From the NCBI GenBank assembly GCA_035353815.1, contig DAOQAG010000020.1, positions 1 through 64,000 on the forward strand: a DNA stretch of 64,000 bases, given 5' to 3'. The DNA is from JAKPUX01 sp035353815. GTDB taxonomy: Bacteria > Zhuqueibacterota > Zhuqueibacteria > Residuimicrobiales > Residuimicrobiaceae. The notes under the pieces were generated by a model that was given only the letters and a program-made list of their open reading frames with translations, made no database searches and was not told where the DNA came from. Positions within the stretch are counted from its first letter, which is position 1; each line of letters starts with the position of its first letter. A program made the translations under genes and the position numbers. Positions 24,047-32,462 of this stretch are shown here, piece by piece.

Positions 24047-24076
24047 ATATTAATTTCTGGCCATAAAAACAAGCAA
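24047..24076 (-). promoter_or_regulatory. smpB promoter, probably giving a leaderless mRNA
   Basis: On the minus strand TTGCTT (24071-24076), an 18-base spacer and TAATAT (24047-24052) place the start site at about 24040-24042, exactly at the first possible ATG of smpB (24040-24042). There is no room for a ribosome-binding site. Confidence 0.5.
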
Positions 24077-24175
24077 CAAAAAGCCGCGCAGGCTGACACC
24101 CCGAATATGCGGCTGGACCATTACCGCAGCCCTGACCGGGTCCGCCGGGAAGCAGAGTATCGCGCGGCAGCCCGG

Positions 24176-24355
24176 GTGGGAGCCAGATAAAAAGGCCCGG
24201 GTGGGAGCCAGATGGTTGGGGGCGCTCGCGTGGGAGCCAGATTGCGCGGCGTGGCCGGGTGGGAGCCAGATATGGTTGGGGGCGCTCGCGTGGGCGCCGG
24301 ATTGCGCGGCGTGGCCGGGTGGGAGCCAGATGAGAGGCCAAGGTGGGCGCCAGAT
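24176..24355 (+). repeat. Repeat array 1: seven copies of GTGGGAGCCAGAT
   Basis: The 13-base unit occurs at 24176, 24201, 24230 and 24259 in perfect form, at 24290 and 24343 as GTGGGCGCCGGAT and GTGGGCGCCAGAT, and at 24319 perfect again. Copies at 24201, 24259 and 24319 start a longer period of 58-60 bases that includes GTTGGGGGCGCTCGC and TTGCGCGGCGTGGCC. The array ends 26 bases before the -35 of the tRNA-Leu promoter. No credible gene lies in 24037-24426; the open frames crossing it only translate the repeats. Confidence 0.85.
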
Positions 24356-24381
24356 TTCGGGGGGCGGGCGGACAAAAGGCC

Positions 24382-24410
24382 TTGACAATCAGCCGGAAAA
24401 TTTGTATATT
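24382..24410 (+). promoter_or_regulatory. tRNA-Leu promoter
   Basis: TTGACA (24382-24387), a 17-base spacer and TATATT (24405-24410) put the start site near 24417, ten bases before the tRNA. It is a near-perfect sigma70 promoter immediately after repeat array 1. Confidence 0.8.
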
Positions 24411-24426
24411 CTAATCCCGTAATGAC

Positions 24427-24510
24427 GCCGAAGTGGTGAAACTGGCAGACGCGCACGGTTCAGGGCCGTGTGGGCATACGCCCGTGTGGGTTCAACTCCC
24501 ACCTTCGGCA
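24427..24510 (+). tRNA. tRNA-Leu (anticodon CAG)
   Basis: The acceptor arms GCCGAAG (24427-24433) and CTTCGGC (24503-24509) pair fully, the anticodon arm CACGG-TTCAGGG-CCGTG presents CAG, the T arm is GTGGG-TTCAACT-CCCAC, and a long variable arm makes it a class II tRNA as expected for leucine. A discriminator A follows at 24510; the next bases are CCC, so CCA is not encoded. Confidence 0.95.
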
Positions 24511-24518
24511 CCCAGCAA

Positions 24519-24548
24519 GGCCGCGAAGAGATTCGCGGCCTTTTTATT
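24519..24548 (+). terminator. Terminator after tRNA-Leu
   Basis: A 9-bp stem GGCCGCGAA/TTCGCGGCC with loop GAGA is followed by TTTTTATTT, a typical intrinsic terminator. Confidence 0.85.
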
Positions 24549-24644
24549 TGCCCCCGGCCGCGCATTGGCCTTGACCTTTACCCCCCGGCTGCGTATATTA
24601 TTCAACCCCTTAATAAAACACCCTTATCTGCAAGGACGGATCCC

Positions 24645-26345
24645 ATGGAACTTGTTGATGGCAAACCCCTCCACAGCCGCGCCTTCCGCTGGCGCCGTTT
24701 TCTGAACTGGTTCCCCCTCGGCCTCACCTACGCCTTTCTCTACATGGGGCGCTATAACCTCACCGTCTCCAAAAATGCCCTGGGCGAGCTGATGACCAAA
24801 GCCGACTTCGGCGCCATCTTCGGGGCCGGCACCCTGACCTACGCCTTTTCCTTTCTCCTCAACGGCCCCCTCACCGACCGTATCGGCGGGAAGCGCGCCA
24901 TGCTCATCGGTTCGGCCGGAGCAGCGCTGATGAATGTCGCCATGGGCGTGCTCACCTGGCTGCTCCTCACCGGCGGCGTGCAGTTCAACATGGTCCTCTG
25001 GTTCTCGCTCCTCTATGCCGGCAATATGTATTTCCAGAGCTTCGGCGCCGTCGCCATCGTCAAGACCAACTCCAACTGGTTCCACATCCGCGAGCGCGGC
25101 ACCTTCGGCGGCATCTTCGGCATCCTCATCTCCCTCGGCCTCTATTTCGCCTTTGACTGGGGCCAGTTCATCGTCGACGCCACCGTCGCCAATCCGCACA
25201 AGCTCGGGTTCCTGCAGCGCGGGCTGCGCAGCCTCCTGGCCGTCGATGGCGCGAGCGGCATCGACCAGACGTGGTGGCTCTTTTTCGTACCGGCCATCGT
25301 CCTCGGGATCTTTTTCCTTCTCGACCTCCTCATCCTGCGCGAAAAGCCCTCCGGCGCCGGTTTTGCCGATTTCAACACCGGCGATGCCACCAGCGGCGAG
25401 GGCGACCAGCACTACTCCACCTGGCAAATCATCACCAAGGTCCTGACCAATCCGATCCTGATCACCATCGCCTGCATCGAGTTCTGCTCCGGAGTGATGC
25501 GCAACGGCATCATGCATTGGTATCTCATCTTCACTGCCGATATGGGGTATGCCAAGGATTTTTATATCACCGCGCACTGGGGATTTCTGCTGATGATCGC
25601 CGGGGTCCTTGGCGGCATCTTCGCCGGCTGGATCTCCGACAAGGTATTCGGCTCGCGCCGCGGCCCGGTCGCCGCCCTGCTCTACTGCGTCCTGCTCCTC
25701 AGCACCCTGGCAATGTGGCCCTTTGTTACCCGCACCAACAACGGTGTTGCCGATACCCTGCAGCTGACCATCCAGCCGAAGCAGATCGCCAAATACGCCG
25801 CGGTGATGCCTCTCTCCCTCGGTCAGATCGAGGAGAAAGTGGCGGCGCGCTACACCCTGGAAAAAGTCGACAGCCTCACCTGGAAGATTCATGCCGCCGA
25901 CAAGAGCAGCCTGACCGCCTCGCGGATCGCCGACATCCCGCTCGCCGAATACCAGCGCTTCAACAAGTACAAGAACAAGAACGAGACCATGCGCATCCAG
26001 GTCAAGGAGATCGGCACCGTCCAGGGAGCTCCGGTCGACCACCGCGCCTACACCCTCGGCCTCATCGTCGTCCTCATGTCCCTGGCGGTGATCGGCGTCC
26101 ATGGCATGCTCTCCGGCACCTCGACCATGGATTTCGGCGGCACCCGCGGCGCGGCGACCGCCACCGGACTGATCGACGGCTTTGTCTATCTCGGCACCGG
26201 TGTCCAGTCCCTTTCCCTCGGCTTTCTCACCAGCCAGAGCTGGAACTACTGGCCCCCCTTCCTGGTGCCCTTTGCCCTGATCGGTCTGGTGTTGGCCATC
26301 CGCATCTGGCACGCCTTTCCCGACGCCAAACGCAAAGCCCATTAA
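24645..26345 (+). CDS. MFS transporter of the organophosphate:phosphate antiporter type, with an inserted periplasmic domain
   Basis: The protein has 566 residues from the ATG at 24645 (AAGGA upstream); the frame opens earlier, inside the tRNA. Twelve membrane segments are visible and the N-terminal half, FLYMGRYNLTVSKNALGELM, is like GlpT/UhpT, which exchange sugar or glycerol phosphates for phosphate. Members usually have about 450 residues. The excess is a polar block of about 105 residues (about 363-468, TRTNNGVADTL to VDHRAY) between TM9 and TM10, on the periplasmic side. It begins a group of genes on the plus strand after the tRNA-Leu terminator. Confidence 0.8.
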   Translation: MELVDGKPLHSRAFRWRRFLNWFPLGLTYAFLYMGRYNLTVSKNALGELMTKADFGAIFGAGTLTYAFSFLLNGPLTDRIGGKRAMLIGSAGAALMNVAMGVLTWLLLTGGVQFNMVLWFSLLYAGNMYFQSFGAVAIVKTNSNWFHIRERGTFGGIFGILISLGLYFAFDWGQFIVDATVANPHKLGFLQRGLRSLLAVDGASGIDQTWWLFFVPAIVLGIFFLLDLLILREKPSGAGFADFNTGDATSGEGDQHYSTWQIITKVLTNPILITIACIEFCSGVMRNGIMHWYLIFTADMGYAKDFYITAHWGFLLMIAGVLGGIFAGWISDKVFGSRRGPVAALLYCVLLLSTLAMWPFVTRTNNGVADTLQLTIQPKQIAKYAAVMPLSLGQIEEKVAARYTLEKVDSLTWKIHAADKSSLTASRIADIPLAEYQRFNKYKNKNETMRIQVKEIGTVQGAPVDHRAYTLGLIVVLMSLAVIGVHGMLSGTSTMDFGGTRGAATATGLIDGFVYLGTGVQSLSLGFLTSQSWNYWPPFLVPFALIGLVLAIRIWHAFPDAKRKAH

Positions 26346-26360
26346 CGGACAGGAGTCCCT

Positions 26361-27086
26361 ATGCCCCGCAACCATTTTGATATTCTCATCCTCCTCGGCC
26401 GGCCCGCCTCGGGCAAGTCCGAGATCATGGATTTTCTCAACAAAACCGGCCCGATCGAGCGGGCGGAGCGCTTCCACGTCGGCCTGATCGACATGATCGA
26501 TGACTTCCCGATGCTCTGGACCTGGTTCGAGGAGGATGCCATCCTCGAAAAGATCATGAACAAGCCACGCGTGCAGAGTGACAAGGAGGGCTATTTCCTC
26601 CACCAGTACCAGTGGGACCTGCTGATCGAGCGGATTTGCATGGAGTACAAGAAACACCAGCGCGATTTCGCCGACTATCATGCCGAGCATACCGCCCTGA
26701 TCGAATTCTCGCGCGGCAGCGAGCATGGCGGCTATGCCTCCGCCTTCGAGCACCTCGCCGCGGAGGTGCTCGAGCGCGCCGCCATCCTCTATGTCAACGT
26801 CAGCTATGAAGAGTCGCTGCGCAAGAACCGCCGCCGCTTCAATCCCGAGCGCCCCGACAGCATCCTCGAGCACGGTTTGCCGGATCACAAGCTCGAGCGC
26901 CTTTACAAAAAGGTGGACTGGGAAGAGGTGACCGCCGGTCACCGCGACTATCTGCCCATCCAGGGGCACAAGGTTCCCATGGTGGTGCTGGAGAATGAGC
27001 CGGAACTGACCAACGATTTCAAGCAGCTCGCTCCGGCTCTGGAGGGGGCGCTGACCCAACTCTGGAGTCTCTACTCCGCAAAATAA
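26361..27086 (+). CDS. P-loop nucleotide-binding protein of unknown function
   Basis: The 241-residue protein has a Walker A motif GRPASGKS at 13-20 near its N-terminus, as in adenylate/nucleoside-kinase-like P-loop proteins. The C-terminal part has an arginine-rich RKNRRRFNPERPDS stretch that could act as a lid. I do not recognise a named family. It starts 15 bases after the transporter with an AGGAG site, and its stop overlaps the helicase start (TAATG), so the three are likely co-translated. A small-molecule or nucleoside kinase acting on the imported substrate is one guess; a partner of the helicase is another. Confidence 0.6.
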   Translation: MPRNHFDILILLGRPASGKSEIMDFLNKTGPIERAERFHVGLIDMIDDFPMLWTWFEEDAILEKIMNKPRVQSDKEGYFLHQYQWDLLIERICMEYKKHQRDFADYHAEHTALIEFSRGSEHGGYASAFEHLAAEVLERAAILYVNVSYEESLRKNRRRFNPERPDSILEHGLPDHKLERLYKKVDWEEVTAGHRDYLPIQGHKVPMVVLENEPELTNDFKQLAPALEGALTQLWSLYSAK

Positions 27087-29566
27087 TGGAGCTGCCGGAG
27101 TATATCGCTGCCCTGCCTTCGGGGCCGGAACCGCCCGGGAATTTCGCCGGGTTCGGCCTCGAGCGCGGTGACTTCCGCCGCCTTTGCGCTTCCCTGGAGG
27201 AGCGCGGTCTGCGCTACGAGGCCGTGCGCGCCAGCCAGATGACAGCGGCGGCCGGAGATTTCGCCGCGCTGCCGCTGGTGCTCTGGCAGGATCTGCCGGT
27301 GGCGGAACTGGCTGGCGAACTCGAACTCCTGCTGAATCGCATTCTCCTGCCGGCACGGCTGGCGGGACGGCCGCTGCTCTGGCTCTCCAGGCCCGAGCAA
27401 GCGGAGTATGAGCTGCCGGTGCGCAGCGCGGGGCTGCACAGCGATCCGGAGCACCTCTGGCAGGCCCTTTATCTCGAGCAGCTGCGCAACTTCTGGGAGG
27501 CACCCGCGTTACAGCCTCCCGATCCGCTGCCGCTTTACGCCCTTGATGAGAATCTCGACCCGAGCCAGCGCACCGCGGTGGCGCATCTCCTGGGTCCGAT
27601 CCGGGTGCTGGCGCCGGCGGGTTCGGGCAAAACCCGGACGCTGATCAACCGGATCATCCACCTGCTCAACCAGGGGATCGAGCCGGGAGAGATCGTCGCC
27701 CTGGCCTTTAACAAAAAAGCCGCCGATGAGATGGTCGCCCGGCTGCAGAGCCGCGGCATTGCCACGGCGCAGCGCCTGCACCAGCCGGGCGTGGTCGTGC
27801 GCACCTTTCATGGCTTCGGGTATGAGATCATCCGCAGGGCTCTGGGATGGAGCTATGACGGCCGCAGCGAGCAGGAAAAGCTGCGCCAGCTGATGCAGCA
27901 AGCAGTCGCCCCCCATCACCAGCTGAAACAGCGGCGCAATCAGGATGCCCTCGAGCCCTTTCTGGCCGCGCTCAGCCACGCTAAAATGGACCTGCTGCTC
28001 GAGGAGCAGATGACCGCCGAGACCGAAGAGGGCAGCGTCCCGTTCGCTCCGATCTTTGGCGAGTTCCTCAAGCTGCAAAAGAAGAGTCATTTCTGCAATT
28101 TCGACGACATGATCTATCTCACTCTGGTGCTGCTGCTCGAGCGCCCGGGATTGCGTCAGGAACTGCAGCAGCGCTTTCATTTCGTCCTGGTAGACGAATT
28201 TCAGGATCTCAATGCAGCGCAGATCCTGCTGATGAACCTGCTGGCCCTGCCACAAAACAACCTCTTTGTCGTCGGTGACGACGATCAGATGATCTACGGC
28301 TGGCGCGGCGCTGATGTGCGCCATATTCTCGATTTCACCCGGCGCTATGGCGGGGCGGTCGATTGCACCCTGACCACCAATTATCGTTCGGCGCAGGCGA
28401 TCGTGCGCCATGCCGGCTGGCTCATTGGCCACAACCGTCATCGCGTCGCCAAGCCGATGGGCACACCTCCTGCGGCCGCCCCGGGCTCCGTCGAGTTCAA
28501 AAACTGCAGCTCGCTGTGGGAGCAGGCCCGGGAGGCGGCCGGCTGGATCAGCGCGCACCAGGCGGCCGGCGGCGGCGAATGGCACGATTTCGCCATCCTC
28601 TTCCGCTATCACGCCTACAAGTATATTGCCGCCATCCTCCTCGATGCCGCGGGCGTGCCGCACACCCCAGTCGATGGCAGCTCTCTGGCACAAACCGCGG
28701 CCGGCCGAGACCTCCACGCCTGGCTCGCCCTGATCCTCAAGGGCGAGGCGGCGCCCGTCGAGGCGCTGCGACGGACGCTCAAACGCCCGAACCGGTTCTT
28801 TCCCAACCATTTCATCAACGGGATTACCACGGAAGAGGATCTGGCCTATGCGGCCGAATCGGAGGAGGTGGAGGATTGGCTGCGCCAGGCGCTGCAGACC
28901 TTTCTCGGCGATCTGCACTATCTGCGCGAGCTGATCGCGCGCAAGCAAAAGCCGGATGCCTATCTCGCCCACATGAGCATGATCATCGGCTTGCAGGATT
29001 TTTATAAGCAGCAAAAGCGGCCTTATATGGCCCTGGACGAGGCGGGTCTCGAGGTGCTTCTCGATGTCCTGATCAGCGTCGCCGGCTCGTTCAGCTCGAT
29101 TCGCGACTTTTTTAACGCGCTCGACCGCGCTCTGACCGCGCCGGCTCTGACCGCGCCGGCTCCGCCCGCGCCGGTAGCGGAGCAAGACGGCGTGATACTC
29201 TCCACCATCCATGCCGCCAAGGGACGCGAGTTCCGCTATGTGGTCCTCTACCAGTTCAACGGACCGGGTTCGTGTCCCGAGGAGGAAATGGAGGAGGAGC
29301 GCCGCGTGGCCTATGTCGGTGCGACGCGCGCCGCCGCAGGCGTGCTCGCCCTCGGACCCGCCAGTGCCCCCGGCCAGTTTATGCGCGAGCTGGCCTTCAA
29401 TCCCCTCTTCGCCGGGGAGTCCAGCCGCAGCCTGACCCGGAAGATCGAGCGCACCAGCCGGGAACGCGCGCAGGCCAGGACGCCGGCGCCGGCGCCGGAG
29501 CGGCTGCAACAAGCGCTGGAGGAGGAACTCGCCCTGCGCCAGGCGCTGGGCTGGACCAAACCGTGA
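27086..29566 (+). CDS. UvrD/PcrA-like superfamily 1 DNA helicase
   Basis: The 826-residue protein has the SF1A motifs: Walker A APAGSGKTRTLINRI (about 175-190), ALAFNKKAADEM, Walker B VDEFQDLNAAQ (about 368), GDDDQMIYGWRGA, TTNYRS, STIHAAKGREF (about 706) and RRVAYVGATRA (about 739). About 150 residues precede the helicase core and show no recognised domain; UvrD itself lacks them. The tail after 760 is short and basic. It should unwind DNA 3' to 5' in repair or replication-fork processing. Start by coupling: its ATG overlaps the stop of the P-loop gene. Confidence 0.88.
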   Translation: MELPEYIAALPSGPEPPGNFAGFGLERGDFRRLCASLEERGLRYEAVRASQMTAAAGDFAALPLVLWQDLPVAELAGELELLLNRILLPARLAGRPLLWLSRPEQAEYELPVRSAGLHSDPEHLWQALYLEQLRNFWEAPALQPPDPLPLYALDENLDPSQRTAVAHLLGPIRVLAPAGSGKTRTLINRIIHLLNQGIEPGEIVALAFNKKAADEMVARLQSRGIATAQRLHQPGVVVRTFHGFGYEIIRRALGWSYDGRSEQEKLRQLMQQAVAPHHQLKQRRNQDALEPFLAALSHAKMDLLLEEQMTAETEEGSVPFAPIFGEFLKLQKKSHFCNFDDMIYLTLVLLLERPGLRQELQQRFHFVLVDEFQDLNAAQILLMNLLALPQNNLFVVGDDDQMIYGWRGADVRHILDFTRRYGGAVDCTLTTNYRSAQAIVRHAGWLIGHNRHRVAKPMGTPPAAAPGSVEFKNCSSLWEQAREAAGWISAHQAAGGGEWHDFAILFRYHAYKYIAAILLDAAGVPHTPVDGSSLAQTAAGRDLHAWLALILKGEAAPVEALRRTLKRPNRFFPNHFINGITTEEDLAYAAESEEVEDWLRQALQTFLGDLHYLRELIARKQKPDAYLAHMSMIIGLQDFYKQQKRPYMALDEAGLEVLLDVLISVAGSFSSIRDFFNALDRALTAPALTAPAPPAPVAEQDGVILSTIHAAKGREFRYVVLYQFNGPGSCPEEEMEEERRVAYVGATRAAAGVLALGPASAPGQFMRELAFNPLFAGESSRSLTRKIERTSRERAQARTPAPAPERLQQALEEELALRQALGWTKP

Positions 29567-29573
29567 GAGCAAC

Positions 29574-29972
29574 ATGACCGAACCCGATGAACACTCCGCC
29601 GCGCCGGAGTCCAGGTTCGCCCGCTATGGCGTCGCGAATTCGGACCTCGCACAGGTGATCATCCGCTTCGCCGAGCCGATGCTGAAATACTGCGAGACCT
29701 ACGAGAAACGCGAGGAGGCCCTGAGCTACGCCATCCTCGCCTGGAATTTGTCGCTGGAAAACGCCGCGGTTCGTGACGCGGCGCTGCAGGATATCGCCGC
29801 GCAGGTGCCGGAGGAGCAGCGCACCGGGATCGAGGAGCTCATGCGGTATCTCCTCAAGCGCAAGGAGGCGGAATTCGCCGACAACCGCTTCCTGATCGTC
29901 GACTACCGCCTGATCCGCCAGGACGAGAGCATGCAAATTGAAATGACCACTCGATATGTTCCACGAACATAA
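29574..29972 (+). CDS. Small conserved-looking protein of unknown function
   Basis: The 132-residue protein begins seven bases after the helicase stop with a weak GAGAG site. It is soluble, mostly helical in its first 100 residues (ANSDLAQVIIRFAEPMLKY, EALSYAILAWNLSL), with a terminal strand-like FADNRFLIVDYRLI. I recall similar short proteins of no known role but cannot name a family. It is presumably in the same transcript as the helicase. Its last nine codons lie in a duplicated segment that recurs downstream at 30022-30071. Confidence 0.6.
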   Translation: MTEPDEHSAAPESRFARYGVANSDLAQVIIRFAEPMLKYCETYEKREEALSYAILAWNLSLENAAVRDAALQDIAAQVPEEQRTGIEELMRYLLKRKEAEFADNRFLIVDYRLIRQDESMQIEMTTRYVPRT

Positions 29973-30071
29973 GCGTAGCGTGAGAAAAGAGGGCCGGACA
30001 AAAGCAAGCCGATTGCAGTAACCACCCGATATGTTCCCAGATCATAAGCGCATTGTGAGAAAGGATCGGCC
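29947..30071 (+). repeat. Imperfect direct duplication of about 50 bases
   Basis: Bases 29947-29997 and 30022-30071 share CCACYCGATATGTTCC, then CATAAGCG and GTGAGAAA in the same order. The first copy forms the end of the small unknown gene and contains a dyad ATGTTC-CAC-GAACAT (29956-29970); the second, partly degraded copy is the leader of the aldo/keto reductase gene. Confidence 0.65.
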
Positions 30072-31058
30072 ATGACCTACAGACCTGATGAAACGCGGTA
30101 TAACCGCGATTTCTACCGCCGCTGCGGCCGCAGCGGGCTCAAGCTGCCGGCGATTTCGCTGGGGCTTTGGCACAACTTCGGCGGCGTTGATGTGTTTGAA
30201 AACGGCCGCGCCATCGTCCGCCGCGCCTTCGATCTGGGCATCACCCACTTCGATCTCGCCAACAACTATGGGCCTCCTCCCGGCACGGCGGAAGAGAATT
30301 TCGGCAAGATCCTCGCCCAGGACCTTCGCCCCTGGCGCGACGAACTGGTCATCTCCACCAAGGCCGGCTACTGGATGTGGAACGGTCCTTACGGCGAATG
30401 GGGCTCGCGCAAATACCTGCTCTCCAGTCTCGACCAGAGCCTCAAGCGTATGGGCCTCGAGCATGTCGATATCTTTTATTCGCACCGGCCCGATCCCGAT
30501 ACCCCGCTGGAGGAGACCATGGGGGCGCTCGACCAGGCGGTGCGCAGCGGCCGGGCGCTCTACGCCGGCATCTCCAACTATTCCGCGGAGATGACCGCCC
30601 GGGCGGCCGCCATCCTCCGTGATCTTGGCACTCCCTGCCTCATCCACCAGCCCAAATACAACCTCTTCACCCGCTGGATCGAGGAGGGGCTGACGGAGGT
30701 GCTCGAGCGCGAGGGCATTGGCTGTATCGCCTTCTCTCCCTTGGCGCAGGGGCTGCTGACCAACCGGTATCTTCAGGGCGTCCCCGCCGGATCGCGGGCC
30801 AGCAAGCCGCACGGCTTTTTGCGCCCGGAGCAGATCACCGAGGAGAGCCTGGGCAAGGTGCAGCGGCTCAACGAGCTGGCGCAGCGCCGCGGCCAATCGC
30901 TCGCCCAGATGGCGATCGCCTGGGTGCTGCGTCTGCCGCAGATGACCTCGGCCCTGATCGGCGCCAGCAGCGTGGCTCAGCTCGAGGACAGCCTGGGAGC
31001 ATTGAACCACCTGGCGTTCAGCGGGGACGAGCTGCGCGAGATCGGCGAAATCCTCTAA
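30072..31058 (+). CDS. Aldo/keto reductase (YghZ, glyceraldehyde 3-phosphate reductase type)
   Basis: The 328-residue protein is a full-length NADPH-dependent aldo/keto reductase of the AKR14 type. The catalytic tetrad is visible in HFDLANNYGPPPG (Asp and Tyr), STKAGY (Lys) and YSHRPDPDTP (His). WNGPYGEWGSRKYLLSSLDQSLKRM and LIHQPKYNLFTRWIE are typical of the YghZ/GPR subgroup, which reduces L-glyceraldehyde 3-phosphate and methylglyoxal; potassium-channel beta-subunit relatives share the fold. AAGGATCGGCC precedes the ATG. It probably belongs to the upstream transcript but could have its own start in the duplicated leader. Confidence 0.85.
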   Translation: MTYRPDETRYNRDFYRRCGRSGLKLPAISLGLWHNFGGVDVFENGRAIVRRAFDLGITHFDLANNYGPPPGTAEENFGKILAQDLRPWRDELVISTKAGYWMWNGPYGEWGSRKYLLSSLDQSLKRMGLEHVDIFYSHRPDPDTPLEETMGALDQAVRSGRALYAGISNYSAEMTARAAAILRDLGTPCLIHQPKYNLFTRWIEEGLTEVLEREGIGCIAFSPLAQGLLTNRYLQGVPAGSRASKPHGFLRPEQITEESLGKVQRLNELAQRRGQSLAQMAIAWVLRLPQMTSALIGASSVAQLEDSLGALNHLAFSGDELREIGEIL

Positions 31059-31080
31059 TCCGCGCGGGAGCCCCGGGCCT

Positions 31081-31245
31081 GGCCGGGCCGAACCAACCCC
31101 CTGGCGCCGACCCGCGCTGGCCGGGCCGAGCCCCCCCTCTGGCGCCGACCCGCGCTGGCCGGGCCGAGCCAACCCCCTGGTGCCGACCCGCGCTGGCCGG
31201 GCCGAGCCAACCCCCTGGTGCCGACCCGCGCTGGCCGGGTAGAGA
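31081..31245 (-). repeat. Repeat array 2: four copies of a 38-base unit
   Basis: Units start at 31081, 31119, 31157 and 31195, with a partial fifth at 31233. On the plus strand each begins GGCCGGGCCGA and ends CCGACCCGCGCT; the last two are identical. On the minus strand the unit contains GGGTCGGCACCAG followed by GGGGGTTGG, resembling the core of array 1 (GGGTGGGAGCCAG then GGTTGGGGG). The array ends about ten bases before the -35 of the sugar-kinase promoter. Confidence 0.85.
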
Positions 31246-31251
31246 TTTTGA

Positions 31252-31281
31252 TTGATTTGAATGATGGTGAATCGCTATATT
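31252..31281 (+). promoter_or_regulatory. Promoter of the NahK-like kinase gene
   Basis: TTGATT (31252-31257), an 18-base spacer and TATATT (31276-31281) give a start site near 31288 and a leader of about 23 bases. It lies directly behind repeat array 2. Confidence 0.6.
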
Positions 31282-31310
31282 GCTCTGTCCACAGAAGGAA
31301 GATCCCGATC

Positions 31311-32435
31311 ATGCGCCAGGAACTCACACAGCATCAACTCCGGGAGATCGCCGCAGCCTTTGACCTGCCGGGTACATTCTCAAGCGGCCGTCCCTTCGGC
31401 TCCGGTCACATCAACGATACCTACCGCCTCGATTATCTCCAGGGGCACAGCCGGCGCTGCTATGTGCTGCAGCGCATCAACACCGCCATTTTTAAACATC
31501 CGGATCAGCTGATGGAGAACATCCTGCGGGTTACCGGGCATCAGCGCCGCAAACTCGAAGCGGCCGGCGTCACGGAGCCTGAGCGCCGGGTCCTGAACTT
31601 TGCGCCCGCCCGGGATGGTGGCTATACCGCCACCGCGCCTGACGGCGGCTGCTGGCGCCTCTGCCAGCTCGTCGAGCGTACCCACACCTGCGATGTCATC
31701 GAGTCGGTGGATCAGGCCTTCCTCACCGCCACCGCCTTCGCCGGCTTTCAGGCGGGGCTGGTCGACCTCCCCGGCGGCCGCCTGCACGAGACTATCCCCA
31801 ACTTTCACAACACCGCCTCCCGTTTCGCCGATTTCGCGCAGGCGGCGGTGGAAAACCGCGCCGGCCGGGCCACTGCCGTCGCCGCGGAGATCGAGTTCGC
31901 CCTGGCCCGCCGCGACCTCGCTCCCGTTCTCGTCGATCTGATGCAGCAGGGACGGATCCCCGAACGCATCACCCACAACGACACCAAACTCAACAATATT
32001 CTCCTCGACGACGCCAGCGGCGAGGCCCTTTGCGTCATCGATCTCGACACCGTCATGCCGGGCAGCGCTCTCTACGATTTCGGCGACATGGTGCGCAGCT
32101 CCTCCTGCACGGCGGCCGAAGACGAAGCGGACCTCGCGCGGGTGCGCATCAACCTCGAGATGTTTGCAGCGCTGGTGCGCGGCTACCTTTCGGTGGGACG
32201 GAATTTTCTCAATCCCGTCGAGATCGATCATCTCGTCCTCAGCGGCAAGCTGATCACCTTCGAACAGGGCATTCGTTTTCTCGGAGACTATCTCAACGGC
32301 GACACCTATTACAAGATCCAGTATCCGGAGCACAACCTGGTCCGCACCCGCAATCAGTTCACCCTGGTGGCCTCCATCGAGGAACATGAGGCGGAGATGA
32401 CCGCTTTGGTCCGGGAGATCATTGCCACGGCTTGA
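31311..32435 (+). CDS. Sugar 1-kinase of the NahK/aminoglycoside-phosphotransferase type
   Basis: The protein has 374 residues from the ATG at 31311 (AAGGAAG upstream); an earlier in-frame start at 31218 lies within the repeat array. The APH-type kinase core shows GSGHINDTYRLDY near the N-terminus, the catalytic loop THNDTKLNNILLD (about 221-233) and the metal-binding VIDLDTVMPGSALYDFGDMVRS (about 243-264). This pattern matches N-acetylhexosamine 1-kinase. It should phosphorylate the anomeric position of a hexosamine or similar sugar in the cytoplasm. The next gene, a sugar porter, could import its substrate. Confidence 0.8.
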   Translation: MRQELTQHQLREIAAAFDLPGTFSSGRPFGSGHINDTYRLDYLQGHSRRCYVLQRINTAIFKHPDQLMENILRVTGHQRRKLEAAGVTEPERRVLNFAPARDGGYTATAPDGGCWRLCQLVERTHTCDVIESVDQAFLTATAFAGFQAGLVDLPGGRLHETIPNFHNTASRFADFAQAAVENRAGRATAVAAEIEFALARRDLAPVLVDLMQQGRIPERITHNDTKLNNILLDDASGEALCVIDLDTVMPGSALYDFGDMVRSSSCTAAEDEADLARVRINLEMFAALVRGYLSVGRNFLNPVEIDHLVLSGKLITFEQGIRFLGDYLNGDTYYKIQYPEHNLVRTRNQFTLVASIEEHEAEMTALVREIIATA

Positions 32436-32462
32436 AACCATATCAAAAGGAAAGGGTAACCC

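Noticed and set aside
24176..24355. CRISPR array
   Set aside because: Units are irregularly spaced, the spacers are themselves repeated, and no cas gene is near. The same holds for the arrays at 31081 and 55761.
24624..27503. 959-codon open frame on the minus strand
   Set aside because: Antisense to the transporter, P-loop and helicase genes; Gly/Asp/Glu/Arg-rich low-complexity product without domains.
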